A DNA stretch of 64,000 nt, from the NCBI GenBank assembly GCA_964486075.1, contig CAZALU010000002.1:1-64000 (forward strand), written 5' to 3'. A program made the position numbers and the translations under genes. Of this stretch, positions 26,301-35,371 are shown in pieces (position 1 is the stretch's first letter; each line of letters opens with the position of its first letter). The stretch is from JAHIJO01 sp964486075 (GTDB taxonomy: Bacteria > Verrucomicrobiota > Kiritimatiellia > JAAZAB01). The notes beneath the pieces were generated by a model that saw only the letters and a list, made by a program, of their open reading frames with translations, was not told the origin of the DNA and made no database searches.

Positions 26301-26442
26301 AGTAATTGTAATTATGGCCGGCGCCTCCTGCCGCCTTGTGCGGCAGGGGCGACAGATTGACTGACAAGGGTGTTTGTCCAGCCAATCTCTTCACCTGCGA
26401 GGCAAGCGGCGAGGGCCTCAAGACCATAATCCAAATGGCTGC
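26301..26442 (+). repeat. 142-bp dispersed hairpin element, copy 2
   Basis: It aligns with 8067-8208 in reverse orientation over its full length. Visible hairpins are CTGCCGC/GCGGCAG (about 26328-26346) and an inverted pair AGATTG...CAATCT (about 26353-26388). Both ends carry ATTATGGYC-type sequence in inverted orientation. It lies between pyk and the dksA cluster, just upstream of a promoter-like site. Confidence 0.75.
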
Positions 26443-26458
26443 TTAAAAAATTCTAAAG

Positions 26459-26487
26459 TTGACACGGTGCGGGTGAACTGGTAACAA
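26459..26487 (+). promoter_or_regulatory. Promoter-like site for the dksA-lspA-miaA-radC cluster
   Basis: A perfect TTGACA (26459-26464) is followed after 17 bases by TAACAA (26482-26487), a weak -10. It leaves a 5' leader of about 150 bases with small hairpins near 26563-26577 (GGCGC/GCGCC) and 26589-26602 (CCATC/GATGG). Sequence evidence only. Confidence 0.5.
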
Positions 26488-26647
26488 TAATTGCAATTAA
26501 TTTTCAACACTTTGATTCGGAAGGGTGCGAGCGGGAGCCAAGTGGGCCGGTCTGAAAATTGGACGGCGCGTTATGCGCCATTAACGCCATCTAGTGATGG
26601 GGGTGTATCATGCGAAAAAAGAATGTTGAAAAAAAATAAAATCGATT

Positions 26648-27214
26648 ATGTCTAAAACGCACCCGGTCAACAAAAAGGCGGTGGTCGTGTCTCGGCCGGC
26701 GCGCCCGGCGCTCAAGTCTAAAGGCGCCAAAAAGAGAACGTCGACGCCGCCGGTGGCGTCGGCCCCGAAAATTAATATTCCCAAAAAATATCGGCGTATT
26801 TATGAGGTCCTCATTCACCAACGCGAACGGCTGGCGAAGCAAATCTCTTTTTTGGCGACCGATAATTTAACCCGTACCCAGGATGACGTGGAAGTCGATT
26901 TCCGGTCGAAGGAACAGGGCACGGATAATTTTGATCGCGAGTTCGCCCTGAACTGCGTCAGCCGGAACCAGGACATGATTTTTGAAGTCGATCAAGCCTT
27001 GAACCGGATCCACATCGGAACTTTTGGCAAGTGCGAAAGCTGCGGGCACGCCATCGAAGAAGCCCGCCTGGAAAGCTTGCCTTATTCCCGCATGTGCATT
27101 GCGTGCAAATCTAAAACGGAAACCGGTTCTCGCGACAATCGCGTCGCGCGCACCGGCTTATTGTCCAGTAATAACGACAAGTCGCTTGCGGAAGTTGGCG
27201 ACGATGACGAATAG
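26648..27214 (+). CDS. DksA/TraR-family C4 zinc-finger protein
   Basis: The 188-residue protein has a basic, Lys/Ala-rich N-terminus (residues 1-45), a helical region and a C-terminal four-cysteine zinc finger, CESC followed by 17 residues and CIAC (about 130-155). A TDNFDREFAL segment occupies the place of the DksA coiled-coil tip; it keeps an acidic pair but is not the E. coli sequence. Family members bind the RNA polymerase secondary channel; in some PVC bacteria a dksA-like gene sits before lspA, as here (12-base gap). A regulatory role is inferred. Confidence 0.88.
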   Translation: MSKTHPVNKKAVVVSRPARPALKSKGAKKRTSTPPVASAPKINIPKKYRRIYEVLIHQRERLAKQISFLATDNLTRTQDDVEVDFRSKEQGTDNFDREFALNCVSRNQDMIFEVDQALNRIHIGTFGKCESCGHAIEEARLESLPYSRMCIACKSKTETGSRDNRVARTGLLSSNNDKSLAEVGDDDE

Positions 27215-27226
27215 ATACCACCGCAT

Positions 27227-27727
27227 ATGCTGACCGTCATCATCGGATTTGTCATCGTGGCGCTGGATCAGGCCACGAAATTAGCCATCCGACACAACCT
27301 GCGCCTAGGGGAGTCGTACCCGGTTGTTGACGGGTATTTCAACCTTAATTATCTCAGGAATACAGGAGCGGTTTGGGGTATTTTCCAGTCCCAAAACGCA
27401 TGGCTTATTCTGCTTTCGTTCCTGGTGCTGGTGCTGATCATTGTCTTCTATCGTTGGCTGGTGGATCAGCGCGGAGTGCATCGCCTGGCCATGGGCTTGA
27501 TGATCGGCGGCATTGTCGGCAACCTGATTGACCGGATCAAGCTGGGATGGGTGACCGACTTTCTGGACTTTCATTGGCAGACCGCTCACTGGCCGTCATT
27601 TAACATCGCGGATTCCGCCATTTGCGTGGGCGTTATCATCTATCTCGTATCTTCATTCCGGCGTCCGGTCCCGAAACCCGATGCGCGGGAAAAGGCGCAG
27701 CAAGAGCATGCGAGCCCCTCACCATAA
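27227..27727 (+). CDS. lspA: Lipoprotein signal peptidase (signal peptidase II)
   Basis: The 166-residue inner-membrane protein has four hydrophobic segments and the two catalytic aspartate motifs: GNLIDR and FNIADSAIC. The LRNTGAVWGIF segment corresponds to the conserved N-T-G-A-x-F/W block. It cleaves signal peptides of lipoproteins after Cys lipidation, so it would process the small lipoproteins encoded in this window. It starts just after the dksA-like stop, and its end overlaps miaA. Confidence 0.95.
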   Translation: MLTVIIGFVIVALDQATKLAIRHNLRLGESYPVVDGYFNLNYLRNTGAVWGIFQSQNAWLILLSFLVLVLIIVFYRWLVDQRGVHRLAMGLMIGGIVGNLIDRIKLGWVTDFLDFHWQTAHWPSFNIADSAICVGVIIYLVSSFRRPVPKPDAREKAQQEHASPSP

Positions 27728-28664
27728 GCAGCAGGCGTTTTTTTTGGTCGGCCCGACGGCGGTTGGTAAAACCGCCGTTGCGCATTGGATTGCCGAAAAC
27801 CACGCTTGCGATATTCTTTCCGCGGATTCCATGCTGGTATATCGCGGGATGGATATCGGCACCGCTAAGCCCTCGGCCACGGAGCGCGCTCGCTGCAGGT
27901 ACCGGGGACTGGACCTTGTCTCGCCTCACGAGCCTTTCAGCGCCGGGGATTACCGGGCGGCGGCGCTGGCAGCGATCCGCGCAACGGACGCCGCGGGCCG
28001 CAGGCTGATCGTGACCGGAGGAACAGGCCTGTATATCAAGAGCCTGACGGATGGACTGGCGGACAGACCTCCGCGCAATGAAGCCATCCGGCGTCAAGCT
28101 GCGAGTCTGCTGGCAGAGCAGGGAATCAGGGCCTTGCAGGAATGGCTTGCCCGCCTGGATTCGGGCCGCCTGCAAGCGCTTGCCGATCCTCAGAATCCGC
28201 GCCGCCTGACCCGGGCGATCGAGCTGGCCTCGGCGGGAAAATCGACGCCGGACAAGACCTGGGAGAAGCTCCCGGACAGTCCGCGCATTCCGGGCTTGTT
28301 GCGACACCTTGACGCGCTTTATGTGCTCATTGAACAACGGGTTGAAAGAATGTATGCCGACGGACTGCTGGAGGAAGTGCGAGGCCTGGTGGCGCAGGGA
28401 TTGGCCTTGGCACCGACCGCCTGCCAGGCCATCGGGTATGCCGAGGCCATCAAGGTCCTTGACGGGCGCTTGACACGTGCGCAGGCCATTACCGCCACTG
28501 TAATCCGCACCCGCCATCTGGCCAAACGCCAGCTAACCTGGTTTCGTCACCAAGCCAACGTGGACTGGCTGGAAATCGATGCGAAGCTGCCGGTGCCCGA
28601 TTGCGCGCGCCGGGTTATGGAGTATTGGCAGACCCATGGCCCGACTCCGATTGCCGGGATATGA
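27708..28664 (+). CDS. miaA: tRNA dimethylallyltransferase
   Basis: The start at 27708 gives 318 residues; an in-frame ATG at 27681 is also possible. Motifs are the P-loop GPTAVGKTAV, the substrate block DSMLVYRGMDIGTAKPS and TGGTGLYIKSL. MiaA adds an isopentenyl group to adenosine 37 of tRNAs that read codons starting with U. It overlaps the lspA end by 20 bases. A run of identical operon direction continues into radC. Confidence 0.95.
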   Translation: MRAPHHKQQAFFLVGPTAVGKTAVAHWIAENHACDILSADSMLVYRGMDIGTAKPSATERARCRYRGLDLVSPHEPFSAGDYRAAALAAIRATDAAGRRLIVTGGTGLYIKSLTDGLADRPPRNEAIRRQAASLLAEQGIRALQEWLARLDSGRLQALADPQNPRRLTRAIELASAGKSTPDKTWEKLPDSPRIPGLLRHLDALYVLIEQRVERMYADGLLEEVRGLVAQGLALAPTACQAIGYAEAIKVLDGRLTRAQAITATVIRTRHLAKRQLTWFRHQANVDWLEIDAKLPVPDCARRVMEYWQTHGPTPIAGI

Positions 28665-28673
28665 AGTGGTAAA

Positions 28674-29441
28674 ATGAAAACCCCAAATTCACCCAGCCAA
28701 AAAAACTCGCCCTTCGTTCCCGGCGAGCCGGTGAGTTACCGGGTGCTCGACCTGCCGGAGCAGCTGAGGCCTAGAGAACTTATGGACCGGTTTGGCGTGG
28801 AAAAGTTGCAGGATGACACCCTCCTGGCCATTATTCTGCGGACTGGCGTGCCCGGTGTCAATGTGATGGAATTGGCGCGTCAGCTTTTGAAACAATATGG
28901 CTCACTGTCGCTCCTGGCCCGGGCTTCGGTCTCCGACCTGGCCCAGGTGCGTGGCATGGGAAAAATTAAGGCCCAGATTCTGAAATCTGCGCTGGAGTTG
29001 GCCAAACGCCTAACGCACGAATCGCTTGCGGATCTGCCGATGGTGCGCACGCCCGCGGATGCTGCTGCCCTGTTGCGCGAATCGGCGCGTACGCTGGAAA
29101 CAGAGGTCTTCTGGGTTCTGCTCTTGAACGCCAAGAACCGCCTACTGGGCGAGCCGGTGGAGATCACGCGAGGTCTGTTGGACTCCAGTCTGGCCCATCC
29201 CCGCGAAATTTTCAGGGATGCGGTGCGCGCGGCCAGCGCAGCCATCGTCATGGTGCATAATCATCCCTCTGGCGACCCTGCGCCTTCACCAGAGGATATC
29301 CGGATCACGAAACAACTGGTGGCCTCGGGCCGGATCATTGATATCCGGGTGCTGGACCACGTGATTCTTGGGAAAGCGTCCCCAGCCAGAGAGCAGGACT
29401 ACATTAGCCTGCGCGAAGCGGGACTGGTGGAGTTCGGTTAA
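28674..29441 (+). CDS. radC: RadC-family JAMM/MPN domain protein
   Basis: The 255-residue protein has an N-terminal helix-hairpin-helix region (VRGMGKIKAQIL) and a C-terminal JAMM metal site, HNHPSGDPAPSPED. RadC proteins were once linked to DNA repair, but their function is still unsettled. Length is close to normal. It starts 9 bases after miaA. Its stop shares four bases (TTAA) with the stop of the convergent URO-D gene. Confidence 0.93.
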   Translation: MKTPNSPSQKNSPFVPGEPVSYRVLDLPEQLRPRELMDRFGVEKLQDDTLLAIILRTGVPGVNVMELARQLLKQYGSLSLLARASVSDLAQVRGMGKIKAQILKSALELAKRLTHESLADLPMVRTPADAAALLRESARTLETEVFWVLLLNAKNRLLGEPVEITRGLLDSSLAHPREIFRDAVRAASAAIVMVHNHPSGDPAPSPEDIRITKQLVASGRIIDIRVLDHVILGKASPAREQDYISLREAGLVEFG

Positions 29442-30574
29442 CCTTGCCAGTTTTCCGCCAGACGGACCATGGTTTCATAGTTGGCCATGGTGCGGGCCGT
29501 GATCTCGCGGCCGTAGGGGCAGGCCGATGGATGCAGAATGAATCCGCGCCCTTCGCCCGCCGTGCCTTCGCGCAGTGCCTTGGCTATCTTTTTCGCGAAT
29601 ACGGGCTCGGGCAGGTTCTCGATATCGGCTGCTTCAATGTTGCCCATAAGTACAGTGTCGTGGCCGATGAGCGCCTTGATTTCTGTCAATTCCATGTCGC
29701 CCTGGGGCGGCGGCTCCAGCGGGTCCAGTCCGTCCGGCTTCATCTTGGCGATAAGCGGCATGATTCCGCGCAGCCTGCCGTGTGAATGGATGCGGGCATA
29801 GCCGCCGTATTGCCGAATAGTTTGCACCATGTGCCCAGTGTAGCCGACCACGTATTCATCGTACAGGTGCGGCGGCAGAAACGGCGCGCTGCCGTATTCG
29901 GAGCCGCAGATCCGCCACAGGCGTCCAGGGCAGGCCCGCGCTATCTGTTCGCATTGCGGGAAAAGTATGCGCGCGCAGCGCTGCAGAAGACGATGAAACA
30001 ATTCCGGCTCGGTCATGGCGGCGACCGTATAATCTTCCATCGAAAACAGCGAGGCGGCCCCGCAGAGCGGGTCGCTTAATTCAATGCTCACGATGCCGGC
30101 GTCGCCGAGGGTCTTTTCCTCGGCGAGGATGCCGGAGACATCCACCGTGCCGAGGGCGGGTTCCGGCAGCTTGAGGTAGGCTTCGATATCCTCGGTTGTT
30201 TTGAGGAAATGCTCAAGCGTCCAGATCGTCTGCACGTTTTTGCTCTGGCTGGTGTGCGCGGTCAGGGCCCGTCCCGGCGCCCGGATTGTCGTGCGGGTGA
30301 AACGCGTATCGCCTTCGCGGCGGCTCTCCCGGGTAATGAGCTGTCCCAGTCCGTTGTCCGTTCCGCCCCGCCACTCTGCTCCGACCATACGGATGAGGTC
30401 CGTTTTTGCGTGCGCCAGCCGGACCAGCGGGCGCCAGGAAGGATCGTTCCAGACCGTGAACTCGTCACTGTCGCGGTCCATCTTCCATCCGCCGACCTCG
30501 TAGAACGAGACCGCCGGGCGGTCCACGGGTTTGCCCTGCAGTGTGGCCATCAATCGCTCACGGCGTGTCATCAT
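29438..30574 (-). CDS. URO-D superfamily protein (MtaA/CmuA-like methyltransferase relative)
   Basis: The 378-residue protein has the uroporphyrinogen-decarboxylase TIM-barrel pattern, starting MMTRRERLMATLQGKPVDRP and including VLMGNIEA near the C-terminus. In MtaA/MtbA methylcobamide:CoM methyltransferases zinc is bound by HxC and a later Cys; here the first motif reads HSHG, so the usual Cys is a His. True heme-pathway HemE is unlikely given its sequence and context. It is coupled to a cupin gene upstream (ATGA overlap). The substrate is unknown; a C1-transfer role is inferred from the superfamily. Confidence 0.82.
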   Translation of the reverse strand: MMTRRERLMATLQGKPVDRPAVSFYEVGGWKMDRDSDEFTVWNDPSWRPLVRLAHAKTDLIRMVGAEWRGGTDNGLGQLITRESRREGDTRFTRTTIRAPGRALTAHTSQSKNVQTIWTLEHFLKTTEDIEAYLKLPEPALGTVDVSGILAEEKTLGDAGIVSIELSDPLCGAASLFSMEDYTVAAMTEPELFHRLLQRCARILFPQCEQIARACPGRLWRICGSEYGSAPFLPPHLYDEYVVGYTGHMVQTIRQYGGYARIHSHGRLRGIMPLIAKMKPDGLDPLEPPPQGDMELTEIKALIGHDTVLMGNIEAADIENLPEPVFAKKIAKALREGTAGEGRGFILHPSACPYGREITARTMANYETMVRLAENWQG

Positions 30575-30939
30575 GATTTTGAATCCCTATGAGCCGCCCG
30601 GGGTGAAAACGCGGGCAGGCAGACGGCGATGTATTCGGCGCCACCTTTGTGGGGCGTGCTATAGCGGACCCACTCTCCGCGGTGCGCGATGATCGCCTGG
30701 CCGGCGCGGACGTCAATCGTTTTCGTTCGGGTCGTTACCCGCACAACTCCGCGCAGGACGACGGTATATTCGTCGAACGTGGGGGTCTGGCCCGGCTCGC
30801 GCCAGCCTGGCGGGCCTTTCATCCGGGCGATGCTGACGGCCCGCGTCCCGGAGCTGACCCGCCCGATGAATTCTGCGATGTGCTTGGGCTTGTTGCCAGT
30901 GGCCTGAAGAACAACTGGTGATTTGATAAGTTTTGGCAT
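30571..30939 (-). CDS. Cupin-domain protein
   Basis: The 122-residue protein is a single small cupin barrel: PTFDEYTVVLRGVVRVTT with the following VRAGQAIIAHRGEWVRYSTP matches the two cupin motifs, though several usual metal-binding histidines are replaced. Such proteins may bind small molecules or be isomerases. Its stop overlaps the start of the URO-D gene, so the two are translationally coupled and probably act in one pathway. Confidence 0.82.
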   Translation of the reverse strand: MPKLIKSPVVLQATGNKPKHIAEFIGRVSSGTRAVSIARMKGPPGWREPGQTPTFDEYTVVLRGVVRVTTRTKTIDVRAGQAIIAHRGEWVRYSTPHKGGAEYIAVCLPAFSPRAAHRDSKS

Positions 30940-30982
30940 GGACTATTCCTCAGTAGCTGTGAAACAATTTCCAATACAAAGA

Positions 30983-31067
30983 GCGGACGCGACGGAGCGC
31001 GTCCCTCCATTTTGCTAGCATATTCGCATTCTTTTATTCATGGAGGGACACGTTTTATCGTGTCCGC
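30983..31067. repeat. Inverted pair of REP-like hairpins (BIME-like)
   Basis: Two 28-nt units face each other: 30983-31010 and 31040-31067. On their own strands each reads ATGGAGGGACRCG, a 6-base loop, then CGYGTCCGC, so each is a hairpin, and the stem differences (GACGCG/CGCGTC against GACACG/CGTGTC) are compensatory. Paired GGAGGGAC-type units are typical REP sequences in PVC genomes, where they are mobilised by RAYT transposases elsewhere in the genome. Confidence 0.75.
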
Positions 31068-31279
31068 CCGATGTTTTCAAGTTTTCACAGTTATTGGGGA
31101 GACAGCAAGATCATGCCTGTAGTCGCCCCGCCATGGCCCCTCGTAGCTTCCTAGCGAAGGCGGCTCAGTCGGGGGCGCGCATTTGGTCTCCTGACACGGC
31201 GGCAGAGCGCCGTGGCTATAACCCAATAATTGACGTATTATTCTTTGGCCGTGTTTATACTATACAGCATTGTCAGATT

Positions 31280-31774
31280 CTAATCCTGATTGTTCATACC
31301 ATCGCGTGAGCACATAGGGGCAAACCTTCCGGTCCTTGCCGCGTAGGCGCGGTAGGCGTCTTGAAATTTAGCGAGCATCATTTGTTCTTCACGTCTGACC
31401 AGCAGATGCCAGACGGGATGCAGGAGGAGCGCTGCGGCCAGGACGATCCAGGAGTTGAAATAGAGCGCCGCAGCCGGAAAGATAAAGCTAATCCAGGCGG
31501 CGTACATGGGGTGACGGAACCAGCGGAACGGACCTCGGGTGCAGAGTTCATCTTTGGCCCACCAGTTGCGCATCGTCCAGATGCTTCTCGCAAAAACCAT
31601 CAGGCCCATGCTGGCCAGCGCGCCGCCGGCGATTTTGAGCAATGCCGGATTATCCATGATAGCGGCATGTCCCAGCCTGTGATCTGCCCAGGTGGCGGCC
31701 ATTAGCACGCCCAGGCTGATTGCCGCGCCCAGCGGGCCGATGCCGAATAATTTTTGCAGTCCGCCAATGGACAT
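31280..31774 (-). CDS. Isoprenylcysteine carboxyl methyltransferase-like membrane protein
   Basis: The 164-residue protein has several membrane segments and the ICMT/PEMT-like C-terminal core: RGPFRWFRHPMYAAW, then RREEQMMLAKFQDAYRAY and TGRFAP. Bacterial members methylate varied small or lipid substrates with S-adenosylmethionine; the target here is unknown. It lies alone between two URO-D genes on the same strand, after the REP pair. Confidence 0.82.
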   Translation of the reverse strand: MSIGGLQKLFGIGPLGAAISLGVLMAATWADHRLGHAAIMDNPALLKIAGGALASMGLMVFARSIWTMRNWWAKDELCTRGPFRWFRHPMYAAWISFIFPAAALYFNSWIVLAAALLLHPVWHLLVRREEQMMLAKFQDAYRAYAARTGRFAPMCSRDGMNNQD

Positions 31775-31924
31775 TAAGTGCCTTTGTAATTCAGATTGCC
31801 TGAGTCTCGATCCGTGTTCATTCGCGCCATCTGCGGTTAAGCCCGTGCTGCTCTGTCCTGGCGAAATAAATTTGCATTAATTTTTAGAGCGGTTTTGAAC
31901 AGAAACTAACGGGGCCCAATTGCA

Positions 31925-32935
31925 TCACCGGTACCGATCTACGGATTCGATCAGGGCTTTGACGTTTTCAAACGGCGCATCATTCTCGATCTCGATGTAG
32001 AAAATTCCGCCGCCCCGCAGCCGCTGAAAGCGCTCGGCGTACTCCCGGATTTTCGCATCGATGGCAGACGGAGTGCCCCTCGGGACCAGGCGCTGGCGGT
32101 CGGGATGGATGAAAATGGCGATTTTATGCTCTTGGCACTTGCGGAGATATGAGGGGTCGGCCTCGAACAGCCCGATTTGTGGCCATAGTCCTTTTATTCC
32201 GAGATCGAGCAAGTCGTCGAAGATCTCGCCCAGGAACCCGCAGCAGTGGAAGAAAACAATGCGGTTGGCCTGCCGGATCGGCGCCATGAGTCTGTCATAG
32301 CGTGGTTTGAACACCTCGCGAAACAGGGCCGGCGCTATGATCGGCGCGCTCTGCGTTCCCCAATCGTCGCCGAAGCTGATGACGTCCGCCCCTGCCGCGA
32401 CCAGGGATGCAATCGCCTCCAGCCAGTAATCCGTCAGGCGATCCAGGAACGCCAAGAGATCGGGATCCCGTTCCTGGATGTCCATCAGGACTTCGTCCAT
32501 CGGCCGGAGCGCGCAGAGTCGCTCGAAGATTGAAATTCCGCCCGCAAAAACCAGGAAGTTTTTGCTTTGTCCGGCGATCCAGGCCGGATCGGGTGCGGGG
32601 TGGGGCGGGAACCGATAGTGGGCACCATCTTTCCAACTGGCAAGCGGGTAATGACGCGGGTGACCCCAAACGCCGAATATCCTATGCTCCCATTCCGTTC
32701 CCCATGCGTCGGTCCTGATCTCGTGATACTCGCCGGCTTGGTTGACGGTTCCGGGCGGCGGTGCCAGGATGGCATCGAAGCTAATCGGGTTGTCCGGCGG
32801 GTAACTCCGGAATAGGTCGAGCAGCTTCCGGCCGTGAACGTGCAGGCCCGCCGGCGAGGGATGATAGACGACCGGTATGCGGTCGGGGTCGCCGTAGTCG
32901 AACGCGGCCTGCATGCGTTGGCGGGAGGGCATCAT
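31925..32935 (-). CDS. URO-D superfamily protein
   Basis: The start was set at 32935, two bases after the preceding stop and just after a GGGAT motif, giving 336 residues; the longer frame runs through the upstream gene. It keeps the superfamily pattern and the HCCG metal motif (HxC), but lacks an obvious third Cys near the C-terminus, where it reads GGIFYIEIENDAPFENV. ISFGDDWGTQ matches the URO-D substrate-barrel segment. It is coupled to the 664-residue glycosidase-like gene upstream. Role is unknown; it may process a methylated or carboxylated ligand from glycan breakdown. Confidence 0.8.
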   Translation of the reverse strand: MMPSRQRMQAAFDYGDPDRIPVVYHPSPAGLHVHGRKLLDLFRSYPPDNPISFDAILAPPPGTVNQAGEYHEIRTDAWGTEWEHRIFGVWGHPRHYPLASWKDGAHYRFPPHPAPDPAWIAGQSKNFLVFAGGISIFERLCALRPMDEVLMDIQERDPDLLAFLDRLTDYWLEAIASLVAAGADVISFGDDWGTQSAPIIAPALFREVFKPRYDRLMAPIRQANRIVFFHCCGFLGEIFDDLLDLGIKGLWPQIGLFEADPSYLRKCQEHKIAIFIHPDRQRLVPRGTPSAIDAKIREYAERFQRLRGGGIFYIEIENDAPFENVKALIESVDRYR

Positions 32936-32937
32936 GT

Positions 32938-34932
32938 CTATCCCAGCAGCACCACAAGTTCCCACTGGTGCATGGGGTGGCCCAAGCGGATGACATCCGC
33001 GTCCACTACGACTGCCAGGCGTTTCCCCGCCGGCGTAAGATGCCATGCTTCGACAATTGGCGGCATGCCGCGCGGACGTTGAATGCGGAACGTGTCCACC
33101 TCATCCGGGCCCGCGTTCCACACCACTCCGCGCCATGTTCCGCGGTCCTTGAGAAACTGCGGGACAAGCCAGGCGCCGCCATCCACCCGGCCCGTGCCCT
33201 CGCCATCGGCGAGCCAGTCCACGACGCGCTTGAGCTGGGTGGAGCGGTGGATGTCCATCATGGGCACGCTGTCCACGCCGGCGTCCCAGGGCACGACCGC
33301 GGTGCGGCCGCCCAGTTCATTCTTGAAAATGAATGCGCCGTGCCCGACGACTTCTTGTAACGGATTGCGTAAGTCGCTGATTACAGCCGCGCCGGGCATG
33401 AGTTCCGCCTGTAACATCCGACGGGTGTGACTTGCCCCGTTGATGGATATTTGAGCGCCGACCCGCAAGGCAAATTTTGCGTCTCGGCACTCCTCCATCG
33501 AATAAAGCCTTTCTTTCTGAGTCACAAACCGGGCCGATTGCGCGCCGATCCACTTGCCGAGCCCGCGCTCGATCAGGATTGACGCGGCGCCGCCGTCCAA
33601 CAGCAAGCCCGCCGCCAGACATTTTTTCAGCGTGGCGTCATCAAAACTCCAGGCGATCGGTCCGGCCAGGGAGTTAACGTGCTGCTGCGGTCGGGCCGAG
33701 AAGGCGATGCCTGCCGTCCCCAGCCAGTTCGACCACCCGCGGCTTGCACATTGCAAGTCAGCCCAGGAACGCCCCTCCTCGAGGCGGATTAAGCGTCCCA
33801 TGTCTTGTGACCACGGGACGCCGACTCCGACGCTTTTCAGGGTCATGGGAAAGTGGTCGGCCAGCCAGTCCATGTTGGGCCGGACCTTTTCCAGGAACGC
33901 CGTCCGTTCCGGCTCGTCGTCGGGCCGGTTTCCCATAAAATCGTAAAGGCTGATATTGAGATTGGTGGATCCGAGGATATGCGCCACGGCCATTTGCGCG
34001 AAGGTCTGGCGAAAGGACTTGTTCCATTTTCCATAGGAAAAGTTTTCGATTTCCGGTCCGCTTTCGAGCACAGAGGGTTGAATTGAGCGATTCTGATCGA
34101 GGCTTGCAATGCCATGCACCAACTGGTGGCCGGTCCAGTCCGAATAACCCCAGAAGGAAGGCCGATGAATCGGGGGCTGTTCGCCGCCAAAAACCTGCCA
34201 CCATTTTTCCCACTGGCGCCCCTCGGCGGCATGGGATTCCATGGCGCTGGACATCAGGCCCATTCGCGTGCCGCCCTCCGCCAGGATCTGCCGACACTCG
34301 TCAAGAAACTGGAGTATCGTTTCCTGCCACATGTCCATCCAGATCGTCCGCCACGGGTGCGGCGCGCCCGGCGCCAGGCAGGCGCGGACGATCTCCTCCC
34401 GGCTGGCGCTGGCGCCCGCCCGTTGGTTGAACTCCGCCACATGCAGCGGGCAGAAGCATCCGCCCCATTGAAGCGTTCCGTGATTATGGTAGCGGATGTC
34501 GTCGTCGATCCAGACCACGCGGAAGCCTTCCGGGGCGTACATGCGAAGGGTTTCAAAATAGTAGGCGCGCCAATTCGGGTCGAGGATGCAGACCACCGCA
34601 TCGGCCCGAGTCCCGACCGGGTCCACCATGGTCCGCCAGTCCTGGCCCGGCTTGAGTTTGCGCCCGCGATCACAGTGTAGCATGCTGTGCCAGGGATTCA
34701 GGCTCACAGCCACGCCTGTCTTCCGCAACGCCTCGCGGTAGGGGCGGGAGCGATCGATCCACTGTTGCAACCGATCGAGGGTGTCATGCCCGTTGTTCTG
34801 TTCTTCGGCGAAGTAGAAGAACATGACTTCGTCCACCGGCGCTTCGCGTACCAGCCGGAGTAGTTGCTCCGTGATCTCCGCCGGGTCCTGGTGCGGACCG
34901 AATTGCATGCGCAGGCTGAAATGGCTTGGCAT
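32938..34932 (-). CDS. Large cytoplasmic glycosidase-like protein, family not assigned
   Basis: The 664-residue protein has no signal peptide. The N-terminal 400 residues look like a TIM barrel of the GH42/GH-A kind, with FFYFAEEQNNGHD, VVWIDDDIRYHNHG and IWMDMWQETILQF segments rich in Asp/Glu and aromatics. The C-terminal part (about 430-664) resembles the trimerisation and beta-sandwich parts of such enzymes. I cannot name the family or catalytic residues. It is translated with the downstream URO-D gene (two-base gap), suggesting they act together. Confidence 0.55.
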   Translation of the reverse strand: MPSHFSLRMQFGPHQDPAEITEQLLRLVREAPVDEVMFFYFAEEQNNGHDTLDRLQQWIDRSRPYREALRKTGVAVSLNPWHSMLHCDRGRKLKPGQDWRTMVDPVGTRADAVVCILDPNWRAYYFETLRMYAPEGFRVVWIDDDIRYHNHGTLQWGGCFCPLHVAEFNQRAGASASREEIVRACLAPGAPHPWRTIWMDMWQETILQFLDECRQILAEGGTRMGLMSSAMESHAAEGRQWEKWWQVFGGEQPPIHRPSFWGYSDWTGHQLVHGIASLDQNRSIQPSVLESGPEIENFSYGKWNKSFRQTFAQMAVAHILGSTNLNISLYDFMGNRPDDEPERTAFLEKVRPNMDWLADHFPMTLKSVGVGVPWSQDMGRLIRLEEGRSWADLQCASRGWSNWLGTAGIAFSARPQQHVNSLAGPIAWSFDDATLKKCLAAGLLLDGGAASILIERGLGKWIGAQSARFVTQKERLYSMEECRDAKFALRVGAQISINGASHTRRMLQAELMPGAAVISDLRNPLQEVVGHGAFIFKNELGGRTAVVPWDAGVDSVPMMDIHRSTQLKRVVDWLADGEGTGRVDGGAWLVPQFLKDRGTWRGVVWNAGPDEVDTFRIQRPRGMPPIVEAWHLTPAGKRLAVVVDADVIRLGHPMHQWELVVLLG

Positions 34933-34998
34933 TGGAAAGATCCTTGGTGATTAAGCATCTCGCTTTGTGTGGACCAATTTTTAAAAAAAGTGCAGTTC

Positions 34999-35062
34999 TG
35001 TAGCCGCGACCGTTGGTCACGGTCCTGAGCAACGCAGGCCGACATCATCTGTCGGCTACAGG
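34999..35062. repeat. REP-like double hairpin, TGTAGCC family
   Basis: TGTAGCC opens the unit. The first hairpin is GACCGT/ACGGTC (35007-35023), the second is GCCGACA/TGTCGGC (35038-35056), followed by TACAGG. The same TGTAGCC...GACATC...GGCTACAG frame recurs at 45098-45234 and 63163-63285. Confidence 0.65.
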
Positions 35063-35197
35063 AAAAGTTGCTCTGCGTTTACGGGGCCTCCAGTATGCGT
35101 ATGGGATATATTGACATCTATGTCGTCAGGAATATCAATCGAACGCCAACAATGTATCCGAGCGGCTGGCAGTGTCAATTCGTAAAGAGCATTTGCC

Positions 35198-35225
35198 AGC
35201 CATTTTAATTATGGCCTTTAGACCC
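35198..35225. repeat. Solo end of the 142-bp dispersed element
   Basis: About 28 bases (AGCCATTTTAATTATGGCCT...) match one end of the element at 8067-8208 and 26301-26442, but the rest is missing. It may be a deleted copy. The remainder of the 34933-35371 gap shows no gene. Confidence 0.45.
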
Positions 35226-35371
35226 GAATTACAGAGCATTCACGGGCGAATCCCCAAGGCTTAGGTATGAATCTTCTGTTTTTAGGTTGAATGCCGCTGG
35301 CGCATGCTCTAAAACCATAGCCAGTTTGCATGCGATAGGGCCAATAGCAATATAACGTCAAAGGAATCCAC

